Part shown: in pieces, positions 9,400-17,582 of the stretch
Position numbering within the stretch: position 1 is the stretch's first letter
Layout of the letters: each line of letters begins with the position of its first letter
Source of the DNA: Sphingobium baderi
GTDB lineage: Bacteria > Pseudomonadota > Alphaproteobacteria > Sphingomonadales > Sphingomonadaceae
Length of the DNA: 64,000 bases
Direction: 5' to 3'
NCBI RefSeq assembly: GCF_001456115.1
Contig: NZ_CP013264.1
Location: forward strand, 4,043,399 to 4,107,398
Notes under the pieces: generated by a model
The model's input: only the letters and a program-made list of their open reading frames with translations
What the model was told of the DNA's origin: nothing
Database searches by the model: none
Program-made: the position numbers and the translations under genes

Positions 9400-9604
9400 C
9401 CTGCACCTCCGTCTTGCCAGACCAGCAGCCCGGCTCGTCCAGATAGGCTTCCAGCTCACGCCAGTGCCTGTCCCAACCCGGGCCGCGACGATTGGCGGGC
9501 ACCTGCGCTTCAACCATGCGTCGGGCGCGGCGCACCGGATTGTCCTCCGGCTCCCGAAGACGATGCAGAATCGTCTTCACTTTCGGATCCTGCTCGCCGT
9601 TCAT
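9389..9604 (-). CDS. small charged protein of unknown function
   Basis: 71 residues from an ATG with GGAAGG four bases upstream. The protein is highly charged (MNGEQDPKVKTILHRLREP; RGPGWDRHWRELEAYL), has a single Cys, and shows no membrane segment or signal peptide. It is the first gene of a two-gene unit, with an 11-nt overlap into the 75-residue partner. The family is not recognised. Conservation of the pair would need a search. Confidence 0.6.
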   Translation of the reverse strand: MNGEQDPKVKTILHRLREPEDNPVRRARRMVEAQVPANRRGPGWDRHWRELEAYLDEPGCWSGKTEVQDDG

Positions 9605-9717
9605 CACACCTTCCTTTGACGCCTGCGCGCTATAGCATCGCACCGGCAAGGGAAACTGCTTTTGCCCGCTAATTCTCCACAATGGCGTGACATATGCGAG
9701 GCTAAGCGCCGACGCTC

Positions 9718-10611
9718 CTACTCGGCCGCCATCGCAAAGTCTGCGCGCGGCAGGTCATTGGCCAGGGCTTCGGCCAGCGCGCTCACCAGCGCCTGCATCC
9801 GCGCCAGTCCCGGCCCCGGCTGCTCCAGCGCGATGTCGAGATAGAAAGCCCGGTCTATTTCCACTTGCAGCGCATGGATCGCATGAGCCGGTTTGCCATG
9901 CCGCTCGATCATATGATCCCCGGCATAGGGATGGTTCTGCGCCGCCAGGAAGCCATGCCCCGCCGCCACATCTCCGGCCAAAGTCGTCAAACGGGCGGCC
10001 GCCGTTTGTCCGAACCGGTCACCCAACACCAGCGATGGCGACATCTGTCCTGCGGCAGTCGGTGGCAGCGGCGGCATGGAATGCAGATCGATCAGGATGG
10101 CATGGCCGTGCGCGTCCCGCGCCGCTTTCAGCAGGCGGTCAAGTACCGCATGATAAGGCCGGTGGACCGTGTCGATCCGCCGCGCCACCTCCGCCCAGGG
10201 AAGCGGCCCGCGCCACAGCTCCGCCGCGCCGGCCAAACGCCGTGGGATCAGCCCCAATCCTCCGCGCAGCTTCTGGCTGGTCCGCAACGCCATCTCGCGC
10301 GGCAGACCCGTCACCATGCCGGGGTCGACTTCCCGTTCATGCCGATTGAGATCGATCATTGCACGAGGCGCCCGCGCCACCACTACGCTATAGCCCCTTT
10401 CGATCAACGGCAGCGCCAGTAGGTCGGCCCAACGATCCTCCAGCCGCCGCAGCACCTCAGGCCCGACCCGCGCTCGCGCCAGCAAATCGGAATCATAGCT
10501 CCGTCCGGCATGCGGAATGGACAGAACGATCGGATGTGCCGGCACGTCCGATCCGTAACGGTCGAAAGCGGGGTTGTTTTCCACCGGGCGCGGCGGCAGG
10601 AAATGATCCAC
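9718..10611 (-). CDS. N-formylglutamate amidohydrolase
   Basis: 297 residues from a GTG at 10611 with AGAGG six bases upstream; the TTG at 10638 has no such site. Conserved elements are PIVLSIPHAGRSY near the N-terminus, the DRWADLL and APRAMIDLNR segments, LIDLHSMP, and HALQVEIDRAFYLD, all typical of the FGase family, which contains N-formylglutamate deformylases of histidine degradation. No other hut genes are near, so the physiological substrate is open. It is divergent from cpdR. Confidence 0.88.
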   Translation of the reverse strand: MDHFLPPRPVENNPAFDRYGSDVPAHPIVLSIPHAGRSYDSDLLARARVGPEVLRRLEDRWADLLALPLIERGYSVVVARAPRAMIDLNRHEREVDPGMVTGLPREMALRTSQKLRGGLGLIPRRLAGAAELWRGPLPWAEVARRIDTVHRPYHAVLDRLLKAARDAHGHAILIDLHSMPPLPPTAAGQMSPSLVLGDRFGQTAAARLTTLAGDVAAGHGFLAAQNHPYAGDHMIERHGKPAHAIHALQVEIDRAFYLDIALEQPGPGLARMQALVSALAEALANDLPRADFAMAAE

Positions 10612-10750
10612 AGGGTTCCTCTCGGCGTCGGGCGCCAAAAATGGTTAGCTCGCTGGATAATATTTACGACTTGTCGCATATATGTCCGCTTCATGCCACC
10701 CCGGCGGGCGGAGTGGCTTTGCGATTGCGAACCAAGGAAAAGTTGGGATC

Positions 10751-11128
10751 ATGGTCCGAATTCTGCTGGCAGAAGATGATGAAAGCATGCGTGCCTATCT
10801 TGCGCGCGCACTGGAAAAATCGGGCTATGAAGTCGTCGTCGTCGCCAATGGCGCAGAGGCGGTGCCGCATATTGACAGCGACCGCTTCGACCTGTTGCTG
10901 ACGGACATCGTCATGCCGGAAATGGATGGCATCGAACTGGCCCAGCATGCCGCATCGGTCGCGCCGGACATGCGTATCATGTTCATCACCGGCTTTGCTG
11001 CCGTCACCCTGCGCGCGGGGCAAGCGGTGCCGCAGGCAAAGGTCTTGTCCAAACCATTCCACCTGCGTGATCTGGTACTGGAAGTGGAACGCATGTTCGG
11101 CACGGAAAGCCTGACCGGCCTCAACTAA
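10751..11128 (+). CDS. cpdR: single-domain response regulator CpdR
   Basis: 125 residues, a receiver domain only. The acidic pocket is in LLAEDDE, the phospho-acceptor is D52 in LLTDIVMPEMDG, and the conserved Lys lies in LSKPF. In Caulobacter unphosphorylated CpdR primes ClpXP for degradation of cell-cycle proteins; phosphorylation through the CckA-ChpT relay switches it off. The length and the IMFITGFAAV segment match CpdR better than generic CheY-like proteins. ATG at 10751 is chosen; the frame is open upstream without a better start. Confidence 0.88.
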   Translation: MVRILLAEDDESMRAYLARALEKSGYEVVVVANGAEAVPHIDSDRFDLLLTDIVMPEMDGIELAQHAASVAPDMRIMFITGFAAVTLRAGQAVPQAKVLSKPFHLRDLVLEVERMFGTESLTGLN

Positions 11129-11133
11129 GGGTC

Positions 11134-12465
11134 TCAGTCGGGCACGACTTCCTGCATGTCGGGCGTCGGATCGAGCGGAACCCCCGCCATCGCCGCATCG
11201 AACCTTTCCCGATCGAGCCCTTTTTCCCAAGCCGACACGATAATGGTGGCAACGGCATTGCCGATGAAGTTGGTAAGGCTCCGGCATTCGCTCATGAACC
11301 GATCGACACCCAGGATCAGCGCCATGCCCGCGACCGGCACAGATGGCACGATGGACAGGGTAGCCGCCAAGGTGATGAAACCCGCCCCCGTCACGCCCGC
11401 CGCACCCTTGCTGGAGAGCATCGCGACCAACAGCAGCAGGACCTGCTCTTGAAGGCTTAGATGCGTGTCCGTCGCCTGCGCGATAAACAGCGCGGCCAGC
11501 GTCATGTAAATGTTCGTCCCATCAAGGTTGAAGCTGTATCCCGTGGGCACGACCAGCCCGACCACGGATTTGCGGCATCCGGCCCGCTCCATCTTCTCGA
11601 TCAGGCTGGGCAGCGCAGCTTCGGATGAGGATGTGCCCAACACCAGCAGCAGTTCCGCCTTCAGATAGCGGATCAAATGCAGGATGTTGAAACCGGCCAA
11701 CCAGGCCGCCGCGCCCAGCACCACAAGCACGAACAGCAGAGAGGTCAGATAAAAGGTCGCGACCAACCCAGCGAGATTGGCGAGCGTCCCCATGCCATAT
11801 TGGCCGATGGTGAAGGCGATGGCGCCAAAGGCACCAATCGGCGCCGCCTTCATGAGCAACGCGACCAGACGGAAAATCGCATGGCTCGCCGAGTCCAGCA
11901 CGCGCAACAAGGGCGCGGCCTTGTCCCCGATCATCGTCAGGGCAATCCCGAACAGGATCGCCACGAACAGCACCTGCAATATGTCCCCGTCCGCAACGGC
12001 CGACACCAGCGTCGACGGTATGATGTTCATCAGAAAGCCGGTCAGGGTCTGGTCGTGGGCTTGATGGGCATAATCCGCGACTTTGCCGCTATCGAGCGTC
12101 GCGGGATCGATATGCAGCCCCGCCCCCGGCTGGACGATATTGCCGACGATCAGCCCCAGGATCAGTGCCAGCGTGGAGAAAAATAGAAAATAGCCGAAGG
12201 CCTTGGCCGCTACGCGACCGATCGCGCCCAATTCCCTCATTCCGGCGATGCCGGTCACGATGGTCAGGAAGATCACCGGTGCAATGATCATCTTCACAAG
12301 CTTGATGAATGCGTCGCCCAAAGGCTTGAGCGCGATTCCCGTGGAGGGCCATATATAGCCCACCAGCACGCCCAGAGCGATTGCCGCAAGAACCTGGATA
12401 TAGAGCTGCCGATAGAAAGGCAGCCGCGGTGTCGCCTGTATGGGGGACGATGAAGATGACAGCAT
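11134..12465 (-). CDS. dctA: C4-dicarboxylate:cation symporter DctA
   Basis: 443 residues, a dicarboxylate/amino acid:cation symporter of the inner membrane with about eight helices. Family signatures are the serine-rich hairpin [17 protein letters not shown], the unwound segment [21 protein letters not shown], and [21 protein letters not shown]. It imports succinate, fumarate and malate with protons or sodium. The stop is only 5 bp from that of cpdR, in convergent orientation, and I see no terminator between them. Confidence 0.93.
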   Translation of the reverse strand: MLSSSSSPIQATPRLPFYRQLYIQVLAAIALGVLVGYIWPSTGIALKPLGDAFIKLVKMIIAPVIFLTIVTGIAGMRELGAIGRVAAKAFGYFLFFSTLALILGLIVGNIVQPGAGLHIDPATLDSGKVADYAHQAHDQTLTGFLMNIIPSTLVSAVADGDILQVLFVAILFGIALTMIGDKAAPLLRVLDSASHAIFRLVALLMKAAPIGAFGAIAFTIGQYGMGTLANLAGLVATFYLTSLLFVLVVLGAAAWLAGFNILHLIRYLKAELLLVLGTSSSEAALPSLIEKMERAGCRKSVVGLVVPTGYSFNLDGTNIYMTLAALFIAQATDTHLSLQEQVLLLLVAMLSSKGAAGVTGAGFITLAATLSIVPSVPVAGMALILGVDRFMSECRSLTNFIGNAVATIIVSAWEKGLDRERFDAAMAGVPLDPTPDMQEVVPD

Positions 12466-12594
12466 GATTGTGAGCGTTCCGCGTTATGGCCGCAAACATA
12501 TGAGCCGCGCTCGCGCTGTCCAGATGTTTGATGCCCAGGACGCAAATTCCCGCTTGCGCCGCTCGCCAGCCGCCGCTATTGGCGCAACTCCCGT

Positions 12595-12669
12595 GGGCGT
12601 GTAGCTCAGTGGTAGAGCACTGTGTTGACATCGCAGGGGTCGCAAGTTCAATCCTTGCCACGCCCACCA
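12595..12669 (+). tRNA. tRNA-Val (anticodon GAC)
   Basis: A full cloverleaf of 75 nt including an encoded CCA. The acceptor stem is GGGCGTG/CACGCCC with discriminator A. The D arm is AGCTCAGTGGTAGAGC. The anticodon stem is CTGTG/CGCAG with loop TTGACAT, giving anticodon GAC (Val). The T arm contains GTTCAATCC. A terminator follows five bases later. Confidence 0.95.
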
Positions 12670-12674
12670 TGACA

Positions 12675-12708
12675 AGCCTCGGAAATCCAAGTGGTTTCCG
12701 GGGCTTTT
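12675..12708 (+). terminator. terminator of the tRNA-Val gene
   Basis: AGCCTCGGAAA pairs with TTTCCGGGGCT, with one G-U pair in plus-strand RNA, and is followed by TTTTCT. Confidence 0.8.
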
Positions 12709-12787
12709 CTATGCGCGCATAGAAGAGCCCCGGAAGCAATCGGCATGAATCAACGGTTCATCTCAAAACATGAATCCATACATTGAT

Positions 12788-12809
12788 ATGTTGTAACATT
12801 GCGTTACAA
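12788..12809. promoter_or_regulatory. candidate Zur-like operator upstream of the ZnuD-like receptor
   Basis: ATGTTGTAACAT (12788-12799) resembles ATGTTATAACAT-type Zur boxes of other alphaproteobacteria. It overlaps a second inverted repeat, TTGTAAC-ATTGC-GTTACAA (12791-12809). It sits about 40-60 bp before the receptor start. Assignment to Zur is inference from the ZnuD-like gene. Confidence 0.4.
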
Positions 12810-12846
12810 GGCCACTCATCCTTCCCTTTCAAGGACGATAAGACGC

Positions 12847-14964
12847 ATGTTTCCTTTCACGCCGCTGCGCGCTGGTTGCGCGTTGTCCGCGATCTGCTTC
12901 GCCCTCCCCGCCATCGCGCAGTCCGCACCCGATCCCAATGACGGTGGGCGGGGCTATCATGATCCGCGCGCCGATATTGTCGTGACCGCTCTTATCCCCC
13001 GACGGCAGGGTGATATATTGTCAGGCACGTCAGTCGTGACGGGGCAGGCGTTGACGCGGGCCCTGCGGCCGACCATCGGCGACACGCTGGCGCATCAGCC
13101 CGGTGTTTCGGCCACATCTTTCGGCCCCAATGCGTCGCGCCCGATCCTGCGCGGGATGCAGGGGGAGCGGGTCCGCATCCTGACAGACGGCATCGGCAGT
13201 TTCGATGTGTCCAACACTTCGGTCGATCATGCCGTCGCCATCAATCCGCTGACCGCCGACCGGATCGAGGTGCTTCGCGGCCCCGCCGCTCTGCCATATG
13301 GTTCCTCGGCCATTGGCGGCGTGGTCAACGTCGTCGACAGTCGTATCCCCCGGCGCGTGCCGGATGAACCCATCCACATCGACGGAATCGCCACTTATGG
13401 CAGCGCCGCGAATGAACGCACCGCATCGGGCGAGATTGAAGCGCCCATCGGCGACAAACTGGTCGTCCATTTCGACGGCAGTTATTCCAGGTCTGGCAAT
13501 CTCGACACCGGCAGCTATATCCTGACACCCGCCCTGCGCGCGCAGGCGGCCGCCAGCGGCGACCCGGCAATCGAGGAACTGGCTGGCCTGCGCGGGAAAT
13601 TGCCCAACAGCGCAGCAAAGACATGGGAAGTGTCGGGCGGCGCGGCGATCATCACCGACGGCGGCAATCTGGGCTTTTCGGTCACGCATACGGATAATTT
13701 CTATGGCGTGCCCGTGCGCTATGCCCTGGAGCCGGGCGAAGAGGCCGAACAGGTGCGCCTGCACATGAAGCAGGACCGCGCCGATCTGCGCGCCGAAGTC
13801 CCGGTAAATGGCGGTTTCCTTGAAACCATCCGCTTGCGCGCAGGCTTTGCCGACTATCAGCATCAGGAAATAGAGGAATCCGGCGAAGTCGGCACGACCT
13901 TCTATAATCAGTCAATAGAATCCCGGCTGGAACTGGTGCAAGCCAAGCGGGGAGGATGGGAAGGCGCGGTTGGCGCGCAATTTTTTGCCCGCGACTTCCA
14001 TATCGTGGGCGAGGAAAAATTCCTGCCTAAGAACAGGACCGAGCAGTTCGGCCTGTTCACCTTGCAATCGCTGGATTTCGGTTCCACCCGCATCGAACTG
14101 GGCAGTCGCTATGAACATACGGGCGTCAGCGCCGTCGCCGATGAGACGCTGCTCAATCCCGCTCATAAACGCAGCTTCGATGCCCTGTCCGGTTCGGCCG
14201 GCATCAGTCAGGAAATCGCCGCCGGATGGCGCGTGGGCCTGAACCTGTCCCGCACCGAGCGCGCGCCTTCCGCGGAGGAATTGTTCGCCCGCGGCAATCA
14301 TGCCGGGACGCAGGCTTTCGAACTGGGCAACCCCGATTTCGGCAAGGAAAAAAGCTGGGGCATCGAAGGCACGCTGCGCCGTCAGGGACCGGGCTACACG
14401 CTGTCGCTGTCGGCCTATCACAACTGGTTCAAAGGCTATATTTATGACGCGCTGGTCGACGACGCGCCGTGCATGGCCGTCAGCAGGGGTGGGGAACTGG
14501 AATTTCCCTGCTACCAATATTTTCAGGCGGACGCCCACTATCTGGGTTTCGAAGCGGAAGGATCGGTCAAGCTGGGCGAGATCGGTGGTTATGCCGTCAA
14601 TCTGGATGGCGTCGCCGATTATGTCCGCGCGACCATCAAAGGGATGGGGCCTGCGCCACGCATTCCTCCGTTACGCCTGCTGGGCGGGCTGGAGTTGCAG
14701 GGCGACCGGCTGAACCTGCGCGGCGAGGTGGAGCATAGCTTCAAACAGGACCGCATCGCCGAAACCGAAACGCCGACCGGGGGGTTCACGCTGGTCAACG
14801 CCTCGCTGTCATGGAAACCGCTCAAGGACAATGACCGCACGACACTCACCCTGTCGGCGAACAATATCTTCGATGTGGAGGCGCGGCGTCACGCTAGCTT
14901 CCTCAAGGATTACGCCCCACTTGCCGGGCGCGACATCCGCCTGACGGCGCGCCTGTCACTTTGA
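12847..14964 (+). CDS. TonB-dependent receptor, ZnuD-like
   Basis: 705 residues from the ATG at 12847, which starts a signal peptide ending near LPAIAQS. The plug domain contains ILRGMQGERVRILTDGIG and EVLRGPAALPYGSSAIGG followed by VVNVVDSRIP, the wording typical of ZnuD zinc receptors. A later strand pair YQYFQADAHYLGFEAEG is also ZnuD-like. Cys542 and Cys555 could close an external loop. The barrel ends DIRLTARLSL. It would import a metal or metal complex across the outer membrane using TonB energy. Zinc is inferred; the extracellular loops are not strongly His-rich. Confidence 0.85.
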   Translation: MFPFTPLRAGCALSAICFALPAIAQSAPDPNDGGRGYHDPRADIVVTALIPRRQGDILSGTSVVTGQALTRALRPTIGDTLAHQPGVSATSFGPNASRPILRGMQGERVRILTDGIGSFDVSNTSVDHAVAINPLTADRIEVLRGPAALPYGSSAIGGVVNVVDSRIPRRVPDEPIHIDGIATYGSAANERTASGEIEAPIGDKLVVHFDGSYSRSGNLDTGSYILTPALRAQAAASGDPAIEELAGLRGKLPNSAAKTWEVSGGAAIITDGGNLGFSVTHTDNFYGVPVRYALEPGEEAEQVRLHMKQDRADLRAEVPVNGGFLETIRLRAGFADYQHQEIEESGEVGTTFYNQSIESRLELVQAKRGGWEGAVGAQFFARDFHIVGEEKFLPKNRTEQFGLFTLQSLDFGSTRIELGSRYEHTGVSAVADETLLNPAHKRSFDALSGSAGISQEIAAGWRVGLNLSRTERAPSAEELFARGNHAGTQAFELGNPDFGKEKSWGIEGTLRRQGPGYTLSLSAYHNWFKGYIYDALVDDAPCMAVSRGGELEFPCYQYFQADAHYLGFEAEGSVKLGEIGGYAVNLDGVADYVRATIKGMGPAPRIPPLRLLGGLELQGDRLNLRGEVEHSFKQDRIAETETPTGGFTLVNASLSWKPLKDNDRTTLTLSANNIFDVEARRHASFLKDYAPLAGRDIRLTARLSL

Positions 14965-14971
14965 TTCTGCA

Positions 14972-15000
14972 CGGCCCCTTCGCCCGATGCGAAGGGGCCG
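14972..15000 (+). terminator. strong hairpin after the ZnuD-like receptor gene
   Basis: CGGCCCCTTCGC and GCGAAGGGGCCG form a 12-bp perfect stem with a 5-nt loop, 7 bp after the stop codon. No U tract follows, so termination may be incomplete. Confidence 0.55.
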
Positions 15001-15009
15001 ATTGCGCTA

Positions 15010-15028
15010 TGTGACGATTTCGTTACAA
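15010..15028. promoter_or_regulatory. candidate operator upstream of the NUDIX-DUF47-Pit operon
   Basis: TGTGAC-GATTTC-GTTACAA is an imperfect inverted repeat. Read on the minus strand it is TTGTAAC-GAAAT-CGTCAC, two GT(A/C)AC blocks 11 bp apart, which loosely resembles a PhoB box. It lies 53 bp before the start codon of the phosphate-related operon. Confidence 0.35.
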
Positions 15029-15080
15029 GGCGCCCCATGGCGAGCACCAGCACAAGAGCTGACAAAGGACGTATCTGGTA

Positions 15081-16196
15081 ATGCGCCAGATCGCTGCGCT
15101 CCCCTATGCCACCGATCCCGACGGATCGATGCGGATACTGCTCATTACGTCCCGCGATACGCGCCGATGGGTGATCCCCAAGGGCAACCGAATCAAGGGT
15201 ATGGCCGGCCATCGCGCCGCCGAGGTCGAAGCCTATGAGGAAGCGGGCATCCACGGCATCGCCTGCCCCGCGCCGCTGGGCCGCTATCGCTATGACAAGC
15301 GGCGGCGGAAGGGCGGCGCGCGGGAAGCTGTGGTCGAAGTCTTTCCGCTGGCCGTCACCGATCATCTGAACCAATGGCCGGAAAAGGGCCAGCGCGAATT
15401 ACGCTGGTTCCCCGTGGCGGAAGCGGCACAGGCCGTTGACGAACCCGACCTTCAATCAATCATAGCCGCCTTCCGCGAACCGCCCAAGAATCCGGGCTGG
15501 TTTTCCCGAATATTGCTATGGCTCCAGGAAAAGCGAACCGAAAGGATAGCGATGCTGCGCTGGTTTCACGCGCTCATGCCCAAGCAGGGACGATTCTTCG
15601 AACAATTCGAAGACCACGCCGCCACACTCGTCGCCGGGGCGGATGCGCTCGCCAAGCTGATGAAGGGCGGACCGGACATGGACGCCCATATCAAGGAGAT
15701 CGCCGAGCGCGAGCATGAAGCGGACGACATCATCCGCGATGTGTTGCAGGATGTTCGGCGCATTTTTGTAACTCCCTTCGACCGTAGCGCCATCACTGGC
15801 CTGATCGGCGTGATGGACGACGCGATCGACCAGATGAACCAGACGGCAAAGGCCGTCGCGCTGTTCGAGGCAAAGGAATTCACGTCCCAAATGCAGGACA
15901 TGAGCGCCCTGATCGTCGAATGTGCGCGCATCACGGCGGAGGCGATGCCGCTGCTGCGGTCGCTCAACCTCAATTCGGCGCGCCTTCACGAACTGACCGA
16001 ACGGCTCGTCAAGCTGGAAGGCCATGCCGACACGCTGCATGAAGCGGGTCTCAAGGCGCTTTACAACCAGGCGCGGCAGGGCAACCCCATGGACTTCATC
16101 GTGGGCAACGATATCTACGCCCATCTGGAAAAGGTGACGGACCGCTTCGAAGACGTCGCCAATGAGATTTCCGGCCTGGTCATCGACCACGCCTGA
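15081..16196 (+). CDS. NUDIX hydrolase fused in frame to a DUF47/PhoU-like protein
   Basis: 371 residues without a stop. Residues 1-~145 are a NUDIX domain; the box reads G-x5-M-x7-V-E-A-Y-E-E-A-G-I, so the first Glu is Met and the Arg is Val while EAYEEAGI is kept. Related proteins hydrolyse diphosphoinositol or nucleoside polyphosphates. From residue 158 (MLRWFHALMPKQ) the rest is a complete DUF47/PhoU-like helical domain of 214 residues, a partner of Pit transporters. An ATG at 15552 with GAAAGGATAGCG in front could make DUF47 alone from the same frame. The gene is followed 27 bp later by the phosphate transporter. Whether the full fusion is made is unknown. Confidence 0.85.
   Translation: MRQIAALPYATDPDGSMRILLITSRDTRRWVIPKGNRIKGMAGHRAAEVEAYEEAGIHGIACPAPLGRYRYDKRRRKGGAREAVVEVFPLAVTDHLNQWPEKGQRELRWFPVAEAAQAVDEPDLQSIIAAFREPPKNPGWFSRILLWLQEKRTERIAMLRWFHALMPKQGRFFEQFEDHAATLVAGADALAKLMKGGPDMDAHIKEIAEREHEADDIIRDVLQDVRRIFVTPFDRSAITGLIGVMDDAIDQMNQTAKAVALFEAKEFTSQMQDMSALIVECARITAEAMPLLRSLNLNSARLHELTERLVKLEGHADTLHEAGLKALYNQARQGNPMDFIVGNDIYAHLEKVTDRFEDVANEISGLVIDHA
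15540..15554 (+). promoter_or_regulatory. internal ribosome site and ATG for a separate DUF47 protein
   Basis: GAAAGGATAGCGATG lies inside the long NUDIX-DUF47 frame. The spacing suits initiation, and the ATG (15552-15554) coincides with the expected N-terminus of stand-alone DUF47 proteins (MLRWFHALMP). Confidence 0.55.
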
Positions 16197-16223
16197 TCCG
16201 GAACCGCACGAAAGCCCCCTATC

Positions 16224-17225
16224 ATGGAAGCGCATATCGCCTTTCCGCTGCTGATCGCGCTGATCGGCATCGCGCTGGCCTTCGATTTTCTGAATGGCCT
16301 GCACGATGCCGCCAACTCCATCGCGACCATCGTGTCGACGCGGGTCTTGAAGCCGCAATATGCGGTCGCCTGGGCGGCCTTCTTCAACTTCATCGCCTTC
16401 CTCTTCTTTGGTCTGCATGTGGCCGAGACGGTCGGCAAGGGTATCGTCCAGGCGAGCATCATCGACCCGCAGGTGATCTTCGGGGCGCTGATGGGGGCGA
16501 TTTCATGGAACCTCATCACCTGGGCGCTGGGCATCCCATCCTCCTCCAGCCATGCGCTGATCGGCGGGCTGTTGGGCGCGGGGACGGCCAAGGCGGGCCT
16601 TTCCGCCGTGGTGTGGAGCGGCGTGTTCAAGACCAGCGCCGCCATCGTCATGTCGCCCGCCATCGGATTGGTGCTGGCGCTGTTCCTGGTGCTCATCATC
16701 AGTTGGGTGTTCCGGCGGTTCACACCGCAAGGGGCGGACAGGGTGTTCCGCAAGCTGCAGCTTGTTTCCGCCTCGCTCTATTCGCTGGGGCATGGCGGGA
16801 ACGACGCGCAGAAGACCATGGGAATCATCGCCGTGCTGCTCTATTCGCAGGGGATGCTGGAGGGGGGCTTCCATGTGCCCTTCTGGGTGGTGATCTCCTG
16901 TCAGGCGGCGATGGGCATCGGCACGCTGCTGGGCGGGTGGAAGATCGTGCACACCATGGGATCGAAGATCACCCGGCTGACCCCGGCGCAGGGCTTCTGC
17001 GCGGAGACGGGCGGGGCTATCACGCTGTTCATGGCGACCCATCTGGGCGTGCCGGTATCGACGACCCATACGATCACGGGCGCGATCGTGGGCGTGGGCG
17101 CTTCGCGGCGCTTGTCGGCGGTCAGGTGGAATGTGGCGTCGAGCATCGTCGTGGCTTGGGTCATCACCTTACCTGCCTCCGCACTGATCGGCGGGGCGTT
17201 CTACGAGCTGACCCGGCTGTTCTGA
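16224..17225 (+). CDS. low-affinity inorganic phosphate transporter, PiT family
   Basis: 333 residues, about nine to ten membrane helices. The two PiT signature repeats are present: FDFLNGLHDAANSIATI near the N-terminus and SLGHGGNDAQKTMGIIA in the second half, along with SSSHALIGGLLG and STTHTITGAIVG. It moves phosphate with protons, or metal-phosphate, across the inner membrane. DUF47 partners like the one encoded just upstream are thought to control Pit activity. The start ATG is 27 bp after the fusion gene, so they form one operon. Confidence 0.93.
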   Translation: MEAHIAFPLLIALIGIALAFDFLNGLHDAANSIATIVSTRVLKPQYAVAWAAFFNFIAFLFFGLHVAETVGKGIVQASIIDPQVIFGALMGAISWNLITWALGIPSSSSHALIGGLLGAGTAKAGLSAVVWSGVFKTSAAIVMSPAIGLVLALFLVLIISWVFRRFTPQGADRVFRKLQLVSASLYSLGHGGNDAQKTMGIIAVLLYSQGMLEGGFHVPFWVVISCQAAMGIGTLLGGWKIVHTMGSKITRLTPAQGFCAETGGAITLFMATHLGVPVSTTHTITGAIVGVGASRRLSAVRWNVASSIVVAWVITLPASALIGGAFYELTRLF

Positions 17226-17233
17226 TAGGCATG

Positions 17234-17262
17234 AGGGCGCGGTCGGTTGCCCGCCGCGCCCT
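17234..17262 (+). terminator. hairpin after the phosphate transporter gene
   Basis: AGGGCGCGG and CCGCGCCCT form a 9-bp perfect stem, 8 bp after the stop codon. The following TCCCTCTCCC is only weakly T-rich. Confidence 0.55.
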
Positions 17263-17283
17263 TCCCTCTCCCAAACGGAACCG

Positions 17284-17454
17284 TCAGGCGACGCGACCGA
17301 GGCGGTGATAGAGATTAGCGTATTTGACCGATTCCGGCCGGTCCTGAGCCTCGCGCAGATAATGGGCGATGGCGGTGCGGATCAGGCTGAAATCCTCCTG
17401 CGAGAAGACCGCGCGCGAGCGGGCGGGTTGGGGCGCTGTCGTCGTGTCGGTCAT
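17284..17454 (-). CDS. small protein of unknown function
   Basis: 56 residues from an ATG with AAAGGA eight bases upstream. The N-terminus is a short disordered stretch (TDTTTAPQPARS), followed by a helical part FSQEDFSLIRTAIAHYLREA and YANLYHRLGRVA. There is no signal peptide or Cys. It is divergent from the PccR-type regulator. I do not recognise the family; the folded-looking tail and good ribosome site argue that it is real. Confidence 0.55.
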   Translation of the reverse strand: MTDTTTAPQPARSRAVFSQEDFSLIRTAIAHYLREAQDRPESVKYANLYHRLGRVA

Positions 17455-17551
17455 GGTCTTTCCTTTCATGTGGAGATGATGAGCCTTCAAAACCATGAGG
17501 GAGGTGGCGAAGGAAGGGCGATTATGGACGCGGGGTCATCAGATGACTTGT

Positions 17552-17578
17552 TCATACTGTCATTGTTTGACATTATGA
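17552..17578. promoter_or_regulatory. 27-bp palindrome immediately upstream of the PccR-type regulator
   Basis: TCATACTGTCA and TGACATTATGA are 11-bp inverted arms with one mismatch around TTGTT. It ends 4 bp before the regulator start codon, where a bound protein would block initiation. Autoregulation is the likely role. Confidence 0.6.
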
Positions 17579-17582
17579 CGAT

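Noticed and set aside
12484-12690. Minus-strand 68-codon frame with WAWQGLNLRPLRCQHS
   Set aside because: It is antisense to the tRNA-Val gene. This peptide pattern is a well-known artefact of translating tRNA genes.
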